Program-made: the position numbers and the translations under genes
Part shown: positions 46,535 through 55,416 of the stretch, in pieces
Numbering within the stretch: the stretch's first letter is position 1
Layout of the letters: every line of letters begins with the position of its first letter
Origin: Paenibacillus terrae
Lineage (GTDB): Bacteria; Bacillota; Bacilli; Paenibacillales; Paenibacillaceae
Assembly (NCBI RefSeq): GCF_000943545.1
Contig: NZ_JTHP01000004.1
Span: forward strand, 115,196 to 179,195
Length of the DNA: 64,000 nucleotides
Reading direction: 5' to 3'
Notes under the pieces: generated by a model
Told to the model about the DNA's origin: nothing
The model's input: the letters and a program-made list of their open reading frames with translations, nothing else
Databases searched by the model: none

Positions 46535-47371
46535 TTATAAATACAATAATTTGAACCTTTCAGGGGTAATTCCTTCGGCCTTGCGGAAAGTCGCCACAAA
46601 ATGACTGACATCACGGAACCCTACGCGCTCGGCGATCTCTTTTACCGTTAAGTGCGGGAAATCAGTCATCATTTCCTTAGCCTTGCGCAGACGTATGACG
46701 ATCAGATAAGCGTAAGAGGTCACACCGAATGCCTGCTTGAATAATGTATTCAAATGACGGGCGCTGACATTCATCATCACCGCCATATCGGACAGGCCGA
46801 TATCCGGGCTGGCATAATTTTCTTCCATAAAAGCCAGCACAGGCCCCAAACGTTCTACATTATGAGACAAGGAAGGCATAGAGCTGTATTGACCATGTTT
46901 GCGCAGCAAAGTTAGAAAGCGGTACATATTGGCCGAAGCGTCCAGCCCTGATAAATCCCGTTCACTCACCATAGAATGAAGCATACTTTCTCCAAAGCTG
47001 TGCAATTCACTATGGGCGTCCCAATGATACCCGCGTGTATGCTTCAACCCTAGCTCAGTCAGCACAGCAGCGGCTATCGGTCCGTCAAACGTAATGTACA
47101 GTGTTCGCCATACTTTCGTCGCCCGGCTGTAAGCATGGGACTCGCCCGGCAGCAGCAGAACTCCGGCATGTTCTCCCAAACGGAAAGAGCCCCCCTTGAA
47201 AGTGAATACCCCCTCCCCGGACACGGTCTGAATCCAGTGAAAGCAGGGATAGCCCTCCGGCCGGGATACATCCTCCTGCCTGCTGTTAAATCCGATACTT
47301 TCGATAAAAAGCGGTAAAGAATGCTCACGCGTAGTTAGAAAAAATCGCAAATGATGGGGAGTTAAAATCAT
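46535..47371 (-). CDS. AraC-family transcriptional regulator
   Basis: This ~278-residue protein has an N-terminal cupin-like sensor domain (EHAGVLLLPGESHAYSR) and two C-terminal helix-turn-helix motifs (LSDMAVMMNVSARHLNTLFKQAFG; VKEIAERVGFRDVSHFVATFRKAEGITPERF). It is divergent from the GH42 beta-galactosidase, so it probably senses a sugar and controls that gene. ATG 47371 has GGAGGTG at 8 nt; the frame opens at GTG 47380. Confidence 0.9.
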   Translation of the reverse strand: MILTPHHLRFFLTTREHSLPLFIESIGFNSRQEDVSRPEGYPCFHWIQTVSGEGVFTFKGGSFRLGEHAGVLLLPGESHAYSRATKVWRTLYITFDGPIAAAVLTELGLKHTRGYHWDAHSELHSFGESMLHSMVSERDLSGLDASANMYRFLTLLRKHGQYSSMPSLSHNVERLGPVLAFMEENYASPDIGLSDMAVMMNVSARHLNTLFKQAFGVTSYAYLIVIRLRKAKEMMTDFPHLTVKEIAERVGFRDVSHFVATFRKAEGITPERFKLLYL

Positions 47372-47451
47372 AAAAGGCACCTCCGGCGCACGCGGTTATG
47401 TATTCCTTAATGCAGATCCATATTGTTATATCCATGTTCATTTTATTATAT

Positions 47452-47467
47452 TTAAAAGCGTTTACTT
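47452..47467 (+). promoter_or_regulatory. Possible catabolite-response element
   Basis: TTAAAAGCGTTTACTT resembles the CcpA cre consensus in its AAGCGTTT centre but misses the outer TG/CA bases. It sits in the divergent promoter of the AraC and beta-galactosidase genes. Confidence 0.4.
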
Positions 47468-47510
47468 GTATTATAAGATAGAATTATTCTTATATATAGA
47501 GGTGATTGGC

Positions 47511-49538
47511 ATGATAAGCGGTAAACTGCCTAAAGTATTTTACGGCGGAGATTACAATCCTGAGCAGTGGGATGACACCACACATCAGGAGGACTTACGG
47601 ATGTTCCAGCTGGCAGGAATTGATATCGCCACAGTCAACGTATTTTCCTGGGCCAAAATTCAGTCGGATGAAATCACATATCATTTTGAATGGCTGGATC
47701 AATTCATCGATAGTTTACATGAAAGCGGTGTCTTTGTGTGTCTTGCCACCAGCACTGCGGCTCACCCTGCCTGGATGGCGACCCGATATCCGGATATTCT
47801 CAGGGTCGATGCCGACGGGCGCAAACGAAAATTCGGCGGACGCCACAATTCCTGTCCGAACAGTCCCACCTACCGCAAATATGCGGAGAGCATGGCTGAC
47901 CGACTGGCAGAACGCTACAAAAATCATCCTGCGATCCTCGTGTGGCACGTGTCCAATGAGTACGGCGGGGATTGCTATTGCGATAACTGTGCTGCTGCAT
48001 TCCGGGTGTGGCTCAAACAAAAATATGGAACACTGGAAGAAGTGAACCGGGTATGGAATACTTCGTTCTGGGGACACACCTTCTATGATTGGAATGAAAT
48101 TGTACCTCCAAATAATCTGAGCGAGCATTGGGGCGAGAATCACTCCACCTTTCAGGGCATTTCCCTTGATTACGCACGCTTTAATTCAGACAGTATGCTG
48201 GAATGCTATTTGCTGGAGTATAACGCGATCAAAAAGCATATCCCCGAAGCTGTCATAACGACTAATCTGATGGGCTTTTTCAAGCAACTGGACTATTTCA
48301 AATGGGCAAAGCACATGGATATTGTGTCTTGGGACAGCTATCCGCGGGCTAATACCCCACCGAGCTATACCGCGATGGCCCACGATCTGATGCGCGGTCT
48401 TAAGGATGGGCAGCCGTTTATGCTGATGGAGCAAACACCGAGTCAGCAAAACTGGCAAGCGTACAATTCGCTCAAGCGGCCTGGCGTCATGCGGTTATGG
48501 AGTTATCAGGCGGTAGCACATGGCGCGGACACGGTCATGTTCTTCCAGCTTCGCCGTTCCATAGGAGCCTGTGAGAAATTCCATGGGGCCGTGATTGAGC
48601 ATGTCGGTCATGAGAATACACGCGTATTCCGGGAGGTGGCACAGCTCGGCAGCGAGCTTGGCACATTAGGTAATACACTGCTGGATGCAACCGTAAGCGC
48701 AAAAGTAGCCATTTTGTTCGATTGGGATAACTGGTGGGCCCTGGAGAAATCAAGCGGTCCTTCTGTAGCGCTGAATTACGTCGATCAGGTGCATAAATAC
48801 TATGCCGCCCTCTTCCGCCGTAACGTCCAGGTAGACTTGATTTCCGTGGAATCAGATTTCCAGAAATATGATCTCATTATCGCGCCTGTACTCTACATGG
48901 TCAAGCCGGGTACAGCGGAAAAGCTGGAACAATTTACTGAACATGGCGGTACCTTTGTCACCACCTTTTTCAGCGGAATTGTGAATGAAAATGATCTGGT
49001 CACAACCGGAGGATATCCGGGTAAGCTACGTAAGCTTCTCGGAGTTTGGATAGAAGAAATTGACGCACTTCTGCCGGAGTCACGCAATCGGATCGTATTG
49101 AAGGAACAGGTGGGCGCATTACAAGGGGAATATGAATGCGGCTTGCTCTGCGACCTGCTGCATAGCGAAGGTGCTGAGGTGCTGGCGGAGTATGGCGATG
49201 ATTTTTATCAGGGAATGCCCGTACTGACACGCAATCGTTTTGGTCAAGGCGAAGCATGGTATGTGGCTTCGGACCCAGAAGAAGCTTTCCTGGACGGCCT
49301 GCTGGGCTATATTTGTGAGGAAAAAGGGATTCCGTCCTTGCTGCGTGCTCCTGCGGGTGTGGAGGCCAGCGTGCGCTCCAAGGATGGAAAATCTTATTTG
49401 TGCATCCTGAATCATAACGCCCAGAAACAGAATTATCATCTGGATGAACAAAAAGGACATGAGCTGCTCAGCGGCGAATTCCTGGAAGGAGATGTTACCA
49501 TCGAAGGCTATGGCTTTCACGTGCTGGAATTATCATAA
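47511..49538 (+). CDS. GH42 beta-galactosidase
   Basis: This 675-residue cytosolic glycosidase has the GH42 opening KVFYGGDYNPEQW, acid/base Glu150 in HVSNEYGGDC and nucleophile Glu307 in LMEQTPSQQNW. Cysteines 115, 155, 157 and 160 match the zinc cluster of the Thermus A4 enzyme. Middle and C-terminal trimerisation/beta domains follow. ATG 47511 has AGAGGTGAT; the open frame extends upstream to 47466 without support. It cleaves beta-galactosides such as those from plant galactans. The divergent AraC gene is its likely regulator and the MFS gene a likely transporter. Confidence 0.94.
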   Translation: MISGKLPKVFYGGDYNPEQWDDTTHQEDLRMFQLAGIDIATVNVFSWAKIQSDEITYHFEWLDQFIDSLHESGVFVCLATSTAAHPAWMATRYPDILRVDADGRKRKFGGRHNSCPNSPTYRKYAESMADRLAERYKNHPAILVWHVSNEYGGDCYCDNCAAAFRVWLKQKYGTLEEVNRVWNTSFWGHTFYDWNEIVPPNNLSEHWGENHSTFQGISLDYARFNSDSMLECYLLEYNAIKKHIPEAVITTNLMGFFKQLDYFKWAKHMDIVSWDSYPRANTPPSYTAMAHDLMRGLKDGQPFMLMEQTPSQQNWQAYNSLKRPGVMRLWSYQAVAHGADTVMFFQLRRSIGACEKFHGAVIEHVGHENTRVFREVAQLGSELGTLGNTLLDATVSAKVAILFDWDNWWALEKSSGPSVALNYVDQVHKYYAALFRRNVQVDLISVESDFQKYDLIIAPVLYMVKPGTAEKLEQFTEHGGTFVTTFFSGIVNENDLVTTGGYPGKLRKLLGVWIEEIDALLPESRNRIVLKEQVGALQGEYECGLLCDLLHSEGAEVLAEYGDDFYQGMPVLTRNRFGQGEAWYVASDPEEAFLDGLLGYICEEKGIPSLLRAPAGVEASVRSKDGKSYLCILNHNAQKQNYHLDEQKGHELLSGEFLEGDVTIEGYGFHVLELS

Positions 49539-49571
49539 ATATTTAATACCTCACATTATCGTTCACTTTAC

Positions 49572-49690
49572 GGTATCAGCATTTTGCATCATTCGATTCC
49601 CAACGCTCGAAAGTACAATAGATAGACGAACTAAACCGTTTCGATCTATATATTGCTGATTTGAAATCGCTCTTGGGGTTTATGCAAAAT
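49572..49690 (-). repeat. Dispersed foldable intergenic repeat, copy 2
   Basis: The complement of this stretch aligns with 9636-9753 end to end. The core (49622-49655) has the same ATATAGATCGAAA...TAGTTCGTCTAT stem and loop, with two mismatches in 34 nt. It occupies the gap between the beta-galactosidase and the MFS transporter. It may affect the mRNA of the pair if they are co-transcribed. Confidence 0.7.
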
Positions 49691-49731
49691 AGTCAGTATA
49701 AGTGCAATTTCAGGTATCAAAGGAGTTCATC

Positions 49732-50955
49732 ATGAAACGACTGCTATGGATTGGCAGCTTGTCTTATTTTTTAATTGGCCTGGCGCACGTGGTTGTAGGG
49801 TCTCTGCTGCCCGTGCTGCTGGACCACTATGGCCGGAATTATACGGAGGGCGGAAGTCTGATCTTCGCCCAATTTTCTGGTTTTCTGGCTGGCGTCCTGC
49901 TGTCGCCATGGCTTGCAAGGCAATTCGGCAAACGCCGGACGCTGGTATTCGCCTTGCTGCTGCTGTGTGCAGCAGAAGGGCTCTACTCACTGCTGCCCCC
50001 ATGGGGTTGGCTATATGCCATCGGAGCAGCAGCCGGCTTTGGCTTCGGTATGGTGGAAGCGGTCATCGGCACCATCGTGATTAGCGGTATTACCGAAGGA
50101 ACGGGCGCAGCAATGAGCCGTCTGGAAGTCTTCTTCGGGATCGGCGCGTTAGCAATGCCCGCGGTTGCCAGCCAGTTGATCGCCCTTGGCTGGTGGCGGT
50201 TGGCCTTCCCTGTCATCTCCGTCTGTGCGGCTGTGGCAGTCGTAGCCTGGCTACGGGGGTCCTTCGGCAAGCTGGATGCCGTATTGGACGAATATGAGCG
50301 TTGTGGGGAAAAGCATATGCATTCCGGCCTGGCCCCACATTCTCCGTCCACGGGAGCTTCTAAAGGGGGCCCTGCGGGAAATTGGCGGCTGCTGGCACTG
50401 TTTATCATCTTTTTCTTTATCTATGTAGGGACAGAAATGAGCCTTGCCAATTTCCTGCCTTCTATGTTCATTGAGCGGCTGGGCCTGACGCAAGCCGAGG
50501 CAGCGCTCAGTGTCACCTGCTTCTGGCTGGCGATGGCCGCCGGGCGGCTGTTCGCAGGCAACATTGCCGATCGTTACGGCTATGGTGTCTTTGTCGCCCT
50601 AAGCTCACTGGCGGCGACCGTGCTGCTGTGCGTGTTCCCGCTGGTCAAGGGCACTGCTGTTACCTTTGTCCTTATTGCGCTCCTGGGGCTGGGCATGTCC
50701 GGCATATTTTCCATCGCACTCGTTTTTGCCAGCAAAATGATGCCAGGCACAGAAGAATCCACCACCAGCCTGCTGATTGGTGCAGGTGGAGTCGGGGGTG
50801 CTCTGTTGCCCTTATGGCTTGGAAACAGCATGGATCGTGGCGGAGCAGTCGCTTCAGCCTGGTTGCTGGCAGGCTTCGCTTGTATCCTCTGCCTGCTTGG
50901 CGGCATTCTGTACGTCCTATACATGCGCAAAAAACGGCTTCAAACCGCTTCATAA
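49732..50955 (+). CDS. MFS transporter
   Basis: This ~407-residue protein has twelve membrane helices of the major facilitator fold. Motifs include the loop 2-3 LARQFGKRRTL and a second-half GNIADRYGYGVF. The overall look is near to FucP-type sugar/H+ symporters, but the substrate is not determined. ATG 49732 has AAAGGAG. Its position after beta-galactosidase suggests transport of a galactoside; that is inference. Confidence 0.85.
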   Translation: MKRLLWIGSLSYFLIGLAHVVVGSLLPVLLDHYGRNYTEGGSLIFAQFSGFLAGVLLSPWLARQFGKRRTLVFALLLLCAAEGLYSLLPPWGWLYAIGAAAGFGFGMVEAVIGTIVISGITEGTGAAMSRLEVFFGIGALAMPAVASQLIALGWWRLAFPVISVCAAVAVVAWLRGSFGKLDAVLDEYERCGEKHMHSGLAPHSPSTGASKGGPAGNWRLLALFIIFFFIYVGTEMSLANFLPSMFIERLGLTQAEAALSVTCFWLAMAAGRLFAGNIADRYGYGVFVALSSLAATVLLCVFPLVKGTAVTFVLIALLGLGMSGIFSIALVFASKMMPGTEESTTSLLIGAGGVGGALLPLWLGNSMDRGGAVASAWLLAGFACILCLLGGILYVLYMRKKRLQTAS

Positions 50956-50975
50956 TTACGGCACCGCTTCTTCTG

Positions 50976-51023
50976 GCGCCTTCCGCTGTTCCTTGGGTGT
51001 ACCAAGGTAACAGCCGGGGGCGC
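50976..51023 (+). terminator. Terminator of the MFS gene
   Basis: GCGCC...GCTGTT...CCTTGG pairs with CCAAGG...AACAGC...GGGGCGC, and TATTTTTAT follows on the plus strand. Confidence 0.82.
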
Positions 51024-51171
51024 TATTTTTATATAACTAGATGAATGTACCTGTACAAATACCCATTTTTATCCAAAAATAGATCATTGCCTATCAACCA
51101 CTGGACAGATGTCCATGCCTGCCCTGGATGAATGGAGTAGTATACAACAAATCGATATGGAGGTGTTTGTA

Positions 51172-52209
51172 TTGGGTCGTCCCGAATTGAAACGAAAGAA
51201 AGGCCGTAAAAAAGACGTTTTTATCCGCTCTTGGTTTAGTAAAAAACGTCCGAAGAGAAAATGCCATTCGAAACGAAAGTGCTTTTGCAAGGAAATCGTC
51301 GTCAGAAAGCAAATCGTCCATGTAAATATACCTCAAAATGTTTTAGGTATAACAGGCGCAACTGGAGCTATAGGTGCAGCAGGTAACGTAGGTGCAGCGG
51401 GCGCTGTGGGTACTGCTGGAGCCGTCGGAACTGCGGGAAATGTGGGCGCTGCCGGAAATGTCGGGGCAGCCGGAAATGTGGGCGCAGCAGGCACTGTGGG
51501 TACTGCGGGCACCGTTGGGACTGCCGGAAATGTAGGCGCAGCGGGGGCTGTGGGCACTGCGGGCGCAGTTGGAGCTGCGGGTGCGGTAGGACCAGCAGGT
51601 CCCGTAGGTCCTGCGGGTATTGCAGGGGCAGTCGGTCCAGCAGGTCCTGCGGGCATTGCAGGGGTAGTCGGTCCAGCAGGTCCTGCGGGCATTGCAGGGG
51701 CAGTCGGTCCAGCAGGTCCTGCGGGTGCGGTAGGTGCCACTGGGGCTACGGGTACCGCAGGAGCAACGGGGGCCACCGGGGCTACAGGAACCGCAGGTGG
51801 AATAGCTCAGTTTGGTTATATCTACAACTTAGGATCCCGAGTCGTTCCAATAGAAGCGGATGTCATTTTCGATACGAACGGTATACTTACACCTGGAATT
51901 ACCCATGCTCCCGGCACTACGCAGATTGCAGTTACCGATGCGGGGAACTATGAAGTTAACTTTTCAGTATCGGGTGTAGAACCAGGCCAGTTTGCCATAT
52001 TTGTCAATGGCACTCTGGCAGCAGGAACCATATACGGCTCAGGAGCTGGTACGCAGCAAAACACAGGGCAGGCCATCCTCGCTCTAGCATCCGGTGATGT
52101 CCTTACCCTACGAAATCATAGCTCTGCCGCTGCGGTTACCCTGCAAACCTTGGCTGGAGGTACCCAAGCCAACGTCAATGCTTCCGTGGTTATCAAAAAA
52201 TTAAGTTAA
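51172..52209 (+). CDS. Collagen-like exosporium-type glycoprotein
   Basis: This ~345-residue protein has a basic N-terminus with three cysteines (KRKCHSKRKCFC, 28-39), about 50 Gly-X-Y triplets at residues 59-210 rich in GAAGNV, GPAGPA and GATGAT, and a 135-residue C-terminal domain (FGYIYNLGSRVV...ASVVIKKLS) of the BclA/TNF-like beta-sandwich type. Bacillus and Paenibacillus use such proteins as spore-surface filaments. No signal peptide is seen, which fits mother-cell deposition. The frame opens at 51109, but TTG 51172 has GGAGGTG 6 nt ahead. Confidence 0.85.
   Translation: MGRPELKRKKGRKKDVFIRSWFSKKRPKRKCHSKRKCFCKEIVVRKQIVHVNIPQNVLGITGATGAIGAAGNVGAAGAVGTAGAVGTAGNVGAAGNVGAAGNVGAAGTVGTAGTVGTAGNVGAAGAVGTAGAVGAAGAVGPAGPVGPAGIAGAVGPAGPAGIAGVVGPAGPAGIAGAVGPAGPAGAVGATGATGTAGATGATGATGTAGGIAQFGYIYNLGSRVVPIEADVIFDTNGILTPGITHAPGTTQIAVTDAGNYEVNFSVSGVEPGQFAIFVNGTLAAGTIYGSGAGTQQNTGQAILALASGDVLTLRNHSSAAAVTLQTLAGGTQANVNASVVIKKLS
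51607..51714 (+). repeat. Three tandem 36-bp units inside the collagen-like gene
   Basis: The unit beginning GGTCCTGCGGG and ending GGTCCAGCA repeats three times at 51607, 51643 and 51679 with one or two base changes. Each encodes four Gly-X-Y triplets (GPAGIAGAVGPA). Such repeats can change number by slippage or recombination. Confidence 0.9.
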
Positions 52210-52247
52210 ACAATGGATACATCCGGTTTAACGTATGGCTGACCTGC

Positions 52248-52600
52248 TCATCTGCTAATATCAAACACCAGCTTGTTTCCGCTTGGCTCATGCAGAAAAT
52301 TCATTCACTTCTCCATGGGTTGCATGGCCGTCAAGCTCTATGTGTTTTTTAGCTTCCACAAAGTCCATCGTCAGGAAGCAGCAGTATAATTTCCTTAACC
52401 CCTGTCGCATGAGCGGGAGGATGGGGGTTACCTTCTCCATTCCACACATTGCCGCGAATATGGTGATGATACCCGCCTGCGGACACAAATAACGCGGTAT
52501 CAAACTTTTCCGTGCCTGAGGGCAGCTTTCCATCTATTACAATGTCACCCAACCGACCCGTGCTTCCGGGTAAATCTGAAATTCCTGCGTATGACTTCGT
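52248..52600 (-). pseudogene. Decayed VOC-family (glyoxalase/dioxygenase-like) gene
   Basis: Fragments of one protein appear in three frames on the minus strand: FDTALFVSAGGYHHHI, then DFVEAKKHIELDGHATHGEVNEF, then NFLHEPSGNKLVFDIS ending in TGA at 52248. These match the second half of CatE/YfiE-type VOC proteins (SAGGYHHHI is a family hallmark). At least two frameshifts and the loss of the N-terminal half make it inactive. It fills most of the gap between the collagen-like gene and degV; the rest of the gap (52601-52750) shows nothing. Confidence 0.7.
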
Positions 52601-52750
52601 TTGTGCTCGTATGAGTCATATTTTTCCCGTGCTCCATATTATTCATAGTATTTCAATGTGTTTATCGCATTTCAAAAAGGCTTACCCCAACTCAGGCTCG
52701 AATTGGCATAAACCTTGATTTAATAAGAGAGTATCATTCACTCCAATAGC

Positions 52751-53581
52751 TTAAAACGCCATAATAATTCCTTTGTCATTGGCATACATCGAACTGATTC
52801 CTCTGGTGGACACAATCAGAATATCCTTAAATTGATAGCGGTTCTTCAACGCATTCATTAGCTTCTCCGCAAGCCCGGGATTATTACAATGGGTAATCAC
52901 AATGCTTTCCCCCTCCGTAGCCCGACCACTTTTTTCAATCGTATCTGCCAGCTTTTCAATGATTTGATTTTGACCACGCGCTTGGGTAAACAATGCGATA
53001 TTTCCGTCACCGTCTGAACCCAAAATGGGTCTGATATGCAGGAATGAAAGTATCTTTCCCGTAATTTTATTCATTCGTCCGTTCTTCACCAAATTGTCCA
53101 GGTTCTCTAGCACAAAATAGGTTTTCATCTTCGTAATAAAGCTTTCCAGTGAAGAAATAATCTCTCCTTTATGATACCCCTCGTCGATCAGCTTGCGTAA
53201 CTTTAGAGCTAACAATATTTGTCCAGCCGACGCGCTTTTCGAATCGAATACATGAACATCAGCCCCTTCTTCCTCCGCCATATCCTTACCAACCAATGCA
53301 CTTGAATACGAACTGGACAGATTGCTGGATATTGTAATGGCAAAAGAAGTATGCTCACCTTGAAATGCTTCCTTATACAGCATAGGTGACGGTGAAGCCG
53401 ATCCGATCTTGGTTGTACAGGCTTTCATTTCTTCCATAAACTGAGGTAAATCTAGCGTTTCATCATCTATAAAGCATTTTTCTCCCAAAGTCATGTTTAA
53501 CGGGATCGTCGTGATTTTCATTTCTTCTCTAAGCTCTGTCGTTAAGTCACAGCAGCTATCTGCTATTATTTTATACTTCAT
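52751..53581 (-). CDS. DegV-family fatty-acid-binding protein
   Basis: This ~276-residue protein has the DegV hallmarks: DSCCDL near the start, TISSNLSSSYSSA, FDSKSASAGQILLALK and NGRMNKITG. DegV (FakB) proteins present fatty acids to the FakA kinase. The C-terminal half is typical. ATG 53581 has GAGGGTG. It lies 16 bp after a MarR gene and is likely co-transcribed with it; fakA is not in the window. Confidence 0.9.
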   Translation of the reverse strand: MKYKIIADSCCDLTTELREEMKITTIPLNMTLGEKCFIDDETLDLPQFMEEMKACTTKIGSASPSPMLYKEAFQGEHTSFAITISSNLSSSYSSALVGKDMAEEEGADVHVFDSKSASAGQILLALKLRKLIDEGYHKGEIISSLESFITKMKTYFVLENLDNLVKNGRMNKITGKILSFLHIRPILGSDGDGNIALFTQARGQNQIIEKLADTIEKSGRATEGESIVITHCNNPGLAEKLMNALKNRYQFKDILIVSTRGISSMYANDKGIIMAF

Positions 53582-53597
53582 CCTGTACACCCTCACA

Positions 53598-54041
53598 TTA
53601 TGTTATTTTTCCAGTAGAATCCGCATTCATGATACTTATGGAATGCTCGATCAATCGTATAAATTCCTTGACATCGTCATCACCCAAACCCTCTACCAGT
53701 GCTTCAAAATAGCCTTCAATTCTCTCTTGTTTTTGTTTAATCAGGGATGCACCTTCTGATGTGAGCCTTACACACATTCGTCGTCTGTCATGCTCAGACA
53801 TTTCCATAGTCACATAGCCTTTTTTTCTTAAGGCCGTAAGCGCTGCCGTAATTCTTGATCTGGATACATGCAGGTGGTCACTGAGTAAGGATGGATTAAT
53901 TTCATCATCTTGATGCTGAACTAAATATTGAAGCACATGGTTTTCCCCTTGGATAAGCTCCGTCAGGCTGCTGAATAATTCCATGTCATAAATTCGGTTA
54001 ACGGATTCTCTCAAATCATCCCTTAATTCATAATCTTTCAT
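53598..54041 (-). CDS. MarR-family transcriptional regulator (degV operon)
   Basis: This 147-residue winged-helix protein has the MarR core (INPSLLSDHLHVSRSRITAALTALRKKGYVTM) and wing (SEHDRRRMCVRLTSEG). It is followed by degV on the same transcript. A perfect palindrome ATAGTTAACTAT lies 30 bp upstream, probably its operator. The effector is unknown; a link to fatty acids is suggested only by degV. Confidence 0.88.
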   Translation of the reverse strand: MKDYELRDDLRESVNRIYDMELFSSLTELIQGENHVLQYLVQHQDDEINPSLLSDHLHVSRSRITAALTALRKKGYVTMEMSEHDRRRMCVRLTSEGASLIKQKQERIEGYFEALVEGLGDDDVKEFIRLIEHSISIMNADSTGKIT

Positions 54042-54070
54042 AGTGAACCTCCGTAAAACGCATAATACAT

Positions 54071-54082
54071 ATAGTTAACTAT
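54071..54082. promoter_or_regulatory. Palindrome ATAGTTAACTAT in the MarR/GNAT divergent gap
   Basis: A perfect 12-bp inverted repeat lies between the divergent MarR and acetyltransferase genes, a likely MarR-type operator acting on both. Confidence 0.55.
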
Positions 54083-54168
54083 TAATACTATGTACTATAA
54101 TGAATTGCTGACGATAATAACAATGAATTATTTGTGAATTTTAACACATGGAGGAGTTGTTACATTAG

Positions 54169-54636
54169 ATGAAACCTTTTACTCTTCGCCAATCCCAAAA
54201 TTCCGATGTTGAAACCATTGCTCATTTACGGGCCATTGTACTGCGTAACGATTTAACCAGGTTAGGAAGATTTGATGAAGAAAAAGTTCGTCAACGCTTC
54301 CGTGATGCATTCGACTCTGTACATACCTGGATCATCGAAGTAGATTCTTCTTTTGTTGGTTGCATAGCTTTTAAACCGACGTTAGACGGTTATTTATTGG
54401 AGCATTTTTATATTCACCCCAATTACCAAGGTAAAGGAGTCGGCAATCAAGTATTAAGTAATCTGCTTGAACAAAATGATGTAAAAGGAAAACGTGTAAC
54501 CTTAAATGTCCTGCAAGGAAGCTCTGCCAGACGTCTTTATGAACGGTTTGGTTTTAAAGTTGAAAGCGAGGATCCTATTGACGTTTACATGTCCTTAATC
54601 GTAAAGGGACATTCCAAAACCGTCGAAGGATATTAG
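54169..54636 (+). CDS. GNAT-family N-acetyltransferase
   Basis: This 155-residue protein has the acetyl-CoA loop HPNYQGKGVGNQVL and the C-terminal RRLYERFGFKVE typical of GNAT enzymes. The substrate is unknown. The ATG has GGAGGAG 12 nt upstream. It is divergent from the MarR-degV operon. Confidence 0.88.
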   Translation: MKPFTLRQSQNSDVETIAHLRAIVLRNDLTRLGRFDEEKVRQRFRDAFDSVHTWIIEVDSSFVGCIAFKPTLDGYLLEHFYIHPNYQGKGVGNQVLSNLLEQNDVKGKRVTLNVLQGSSARRLYERFGFKVESEDPIDVYMSLIVKGHSKTVEGY

Positions 54637-54710
54637 CATCTATATTAACTGAACTTAAAAGTTTCATGTATTGCCACTACGCATTCGGAGTCAGCTTATA
54701 TAGAAGAAAA

Positions 54711-54737
54711 GGCCAACCAGTTAATGCTGGTTGACCT
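54711..54737 (-). terminator. Terminator of the NAD(P)H oxidoreductase gene
   Basis: GGCCAACCAG-TTAATG-CTGGTTGACC; the minus strand continues CCTTTTCTTC. Lies between convergent genes and may serve both. Confidence 0.7.
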
Positions 54738-54762
54738 CATCATTTGAAGACTGGCTTATATT

Positions 54763-55344
54763 TTACAGTACCGATTTGACGGTGTCTTGGACCTGCTTCA
54801 ATAGTCCTTTATAGCCATCTTCATCAAGGTAGCCGATACTTCCAAATAGTAAATGACCCACGGATTCAATTCCAACGAAATCAAAAATTCCTGTATCCGA
54901 AGTGACTTTCAATCCTGCCGTCATCCCGATTCCATCGTAAATTTCATTCGGTGTACCATGTGTATTTACAATAAAACCTTTTTTGCCTGTAAGAAGCTTA
55001 TTAATCCCTTCCGGACCAGACGTATATGCAAAGCCGTAGGCAAATACACGATCAACGTAACCTTTCAGGATAGCAGGAAGACCTGTCCACCAAATCGGAG
55101 AAATAAAGGTGATCGTATCGGACTGCGAAATGTATTCCTGCTCTACTTTAATATCAGCTGGAGTTTGCCCAGCTCTCATAGCGGCAGTATCCTCAGGTTT
55201 TAATACAGGTTGAAAATCAAGGGCATATAGATCGCGTACAACGACTTCGTCGCCTTTTTCTTTCAAGGTATTTACAACAGTTTCCAGTATCGCATGATTG
55301 AAACTTTCAGCGTTAGAGTGAGCATAGATGATAAGATGTTTCAT
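54763..55344 (-). CDS. NAD(P)H dehydrogenase / quinone-reductase-like flavoprotein
   Basis: This 193-residue protein has the flavodoxin-like quinone reductase fold: YAHSNAESFNHAI (phosphate loop), FISPIWWTGLPAILKGYVDRVFAYGFAY and VNTHGTPNEIY. Relatives reduce quinones with two electrons to limit redox cycling. ATG 55344 has GGAGGTTA; the longer frame to 55386 is unsupported. A perfect palindrome TATAGATATCTATA lies 41 bp ahead, and a matching one precedes the next MarR gene. Confidence 0.88.
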   Translation of the reverse strand: MKHLIIYAHSNAESFNHAILETVVNTLKEKGDEVVVRDLYALDFQPVLKPEDTAAMRAGQTPADIKVEQEYISQSDTITFISPIWWTGLPAILKGYVDRVFAYGFAYTSGPEGINKLLTGKKGFIVNTHGTPNEIYDGIGMTAGLKVTSDTGIFDFVGIESVGHLLFGSIGYLDEDGYKGLLKQVQDTVKSVL

Positions 55345-55385
55345 TTCAATAACCTCCAGATGTTTTATTGTTATTTTGGCATTCA

Positions 55386-55399
55386 TATAGATATCTATA
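55386..55399. promoter_or_regulatory. Operator-like palindrome TATAGATATCTATA
   Basis: A perfect 14-bp inverted repeat in the promoter of the quinone-reductase-like gene. Its core ATAGAYATCTAT is repeated at 55854-55865 before the MarR gene. Confidence 0.65.
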
Positions 55400-55416
55400 C
55401 ATTAATTTTAAAAAAT

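Noticed and set aside
51333..51776. 147-codon Ala/Pro repeat frame on the minus strand
   Set aside because: It is the antisense of the Gly-X-Y region; repeats of GGN-NNN codons automatically give an open frame on the other strand.
51346..51801. Repeat array that might suggest CRISPR
   Set aside because: Units are contiguous, in frame and code for Gly-X-Y triplets; there are no spacers.
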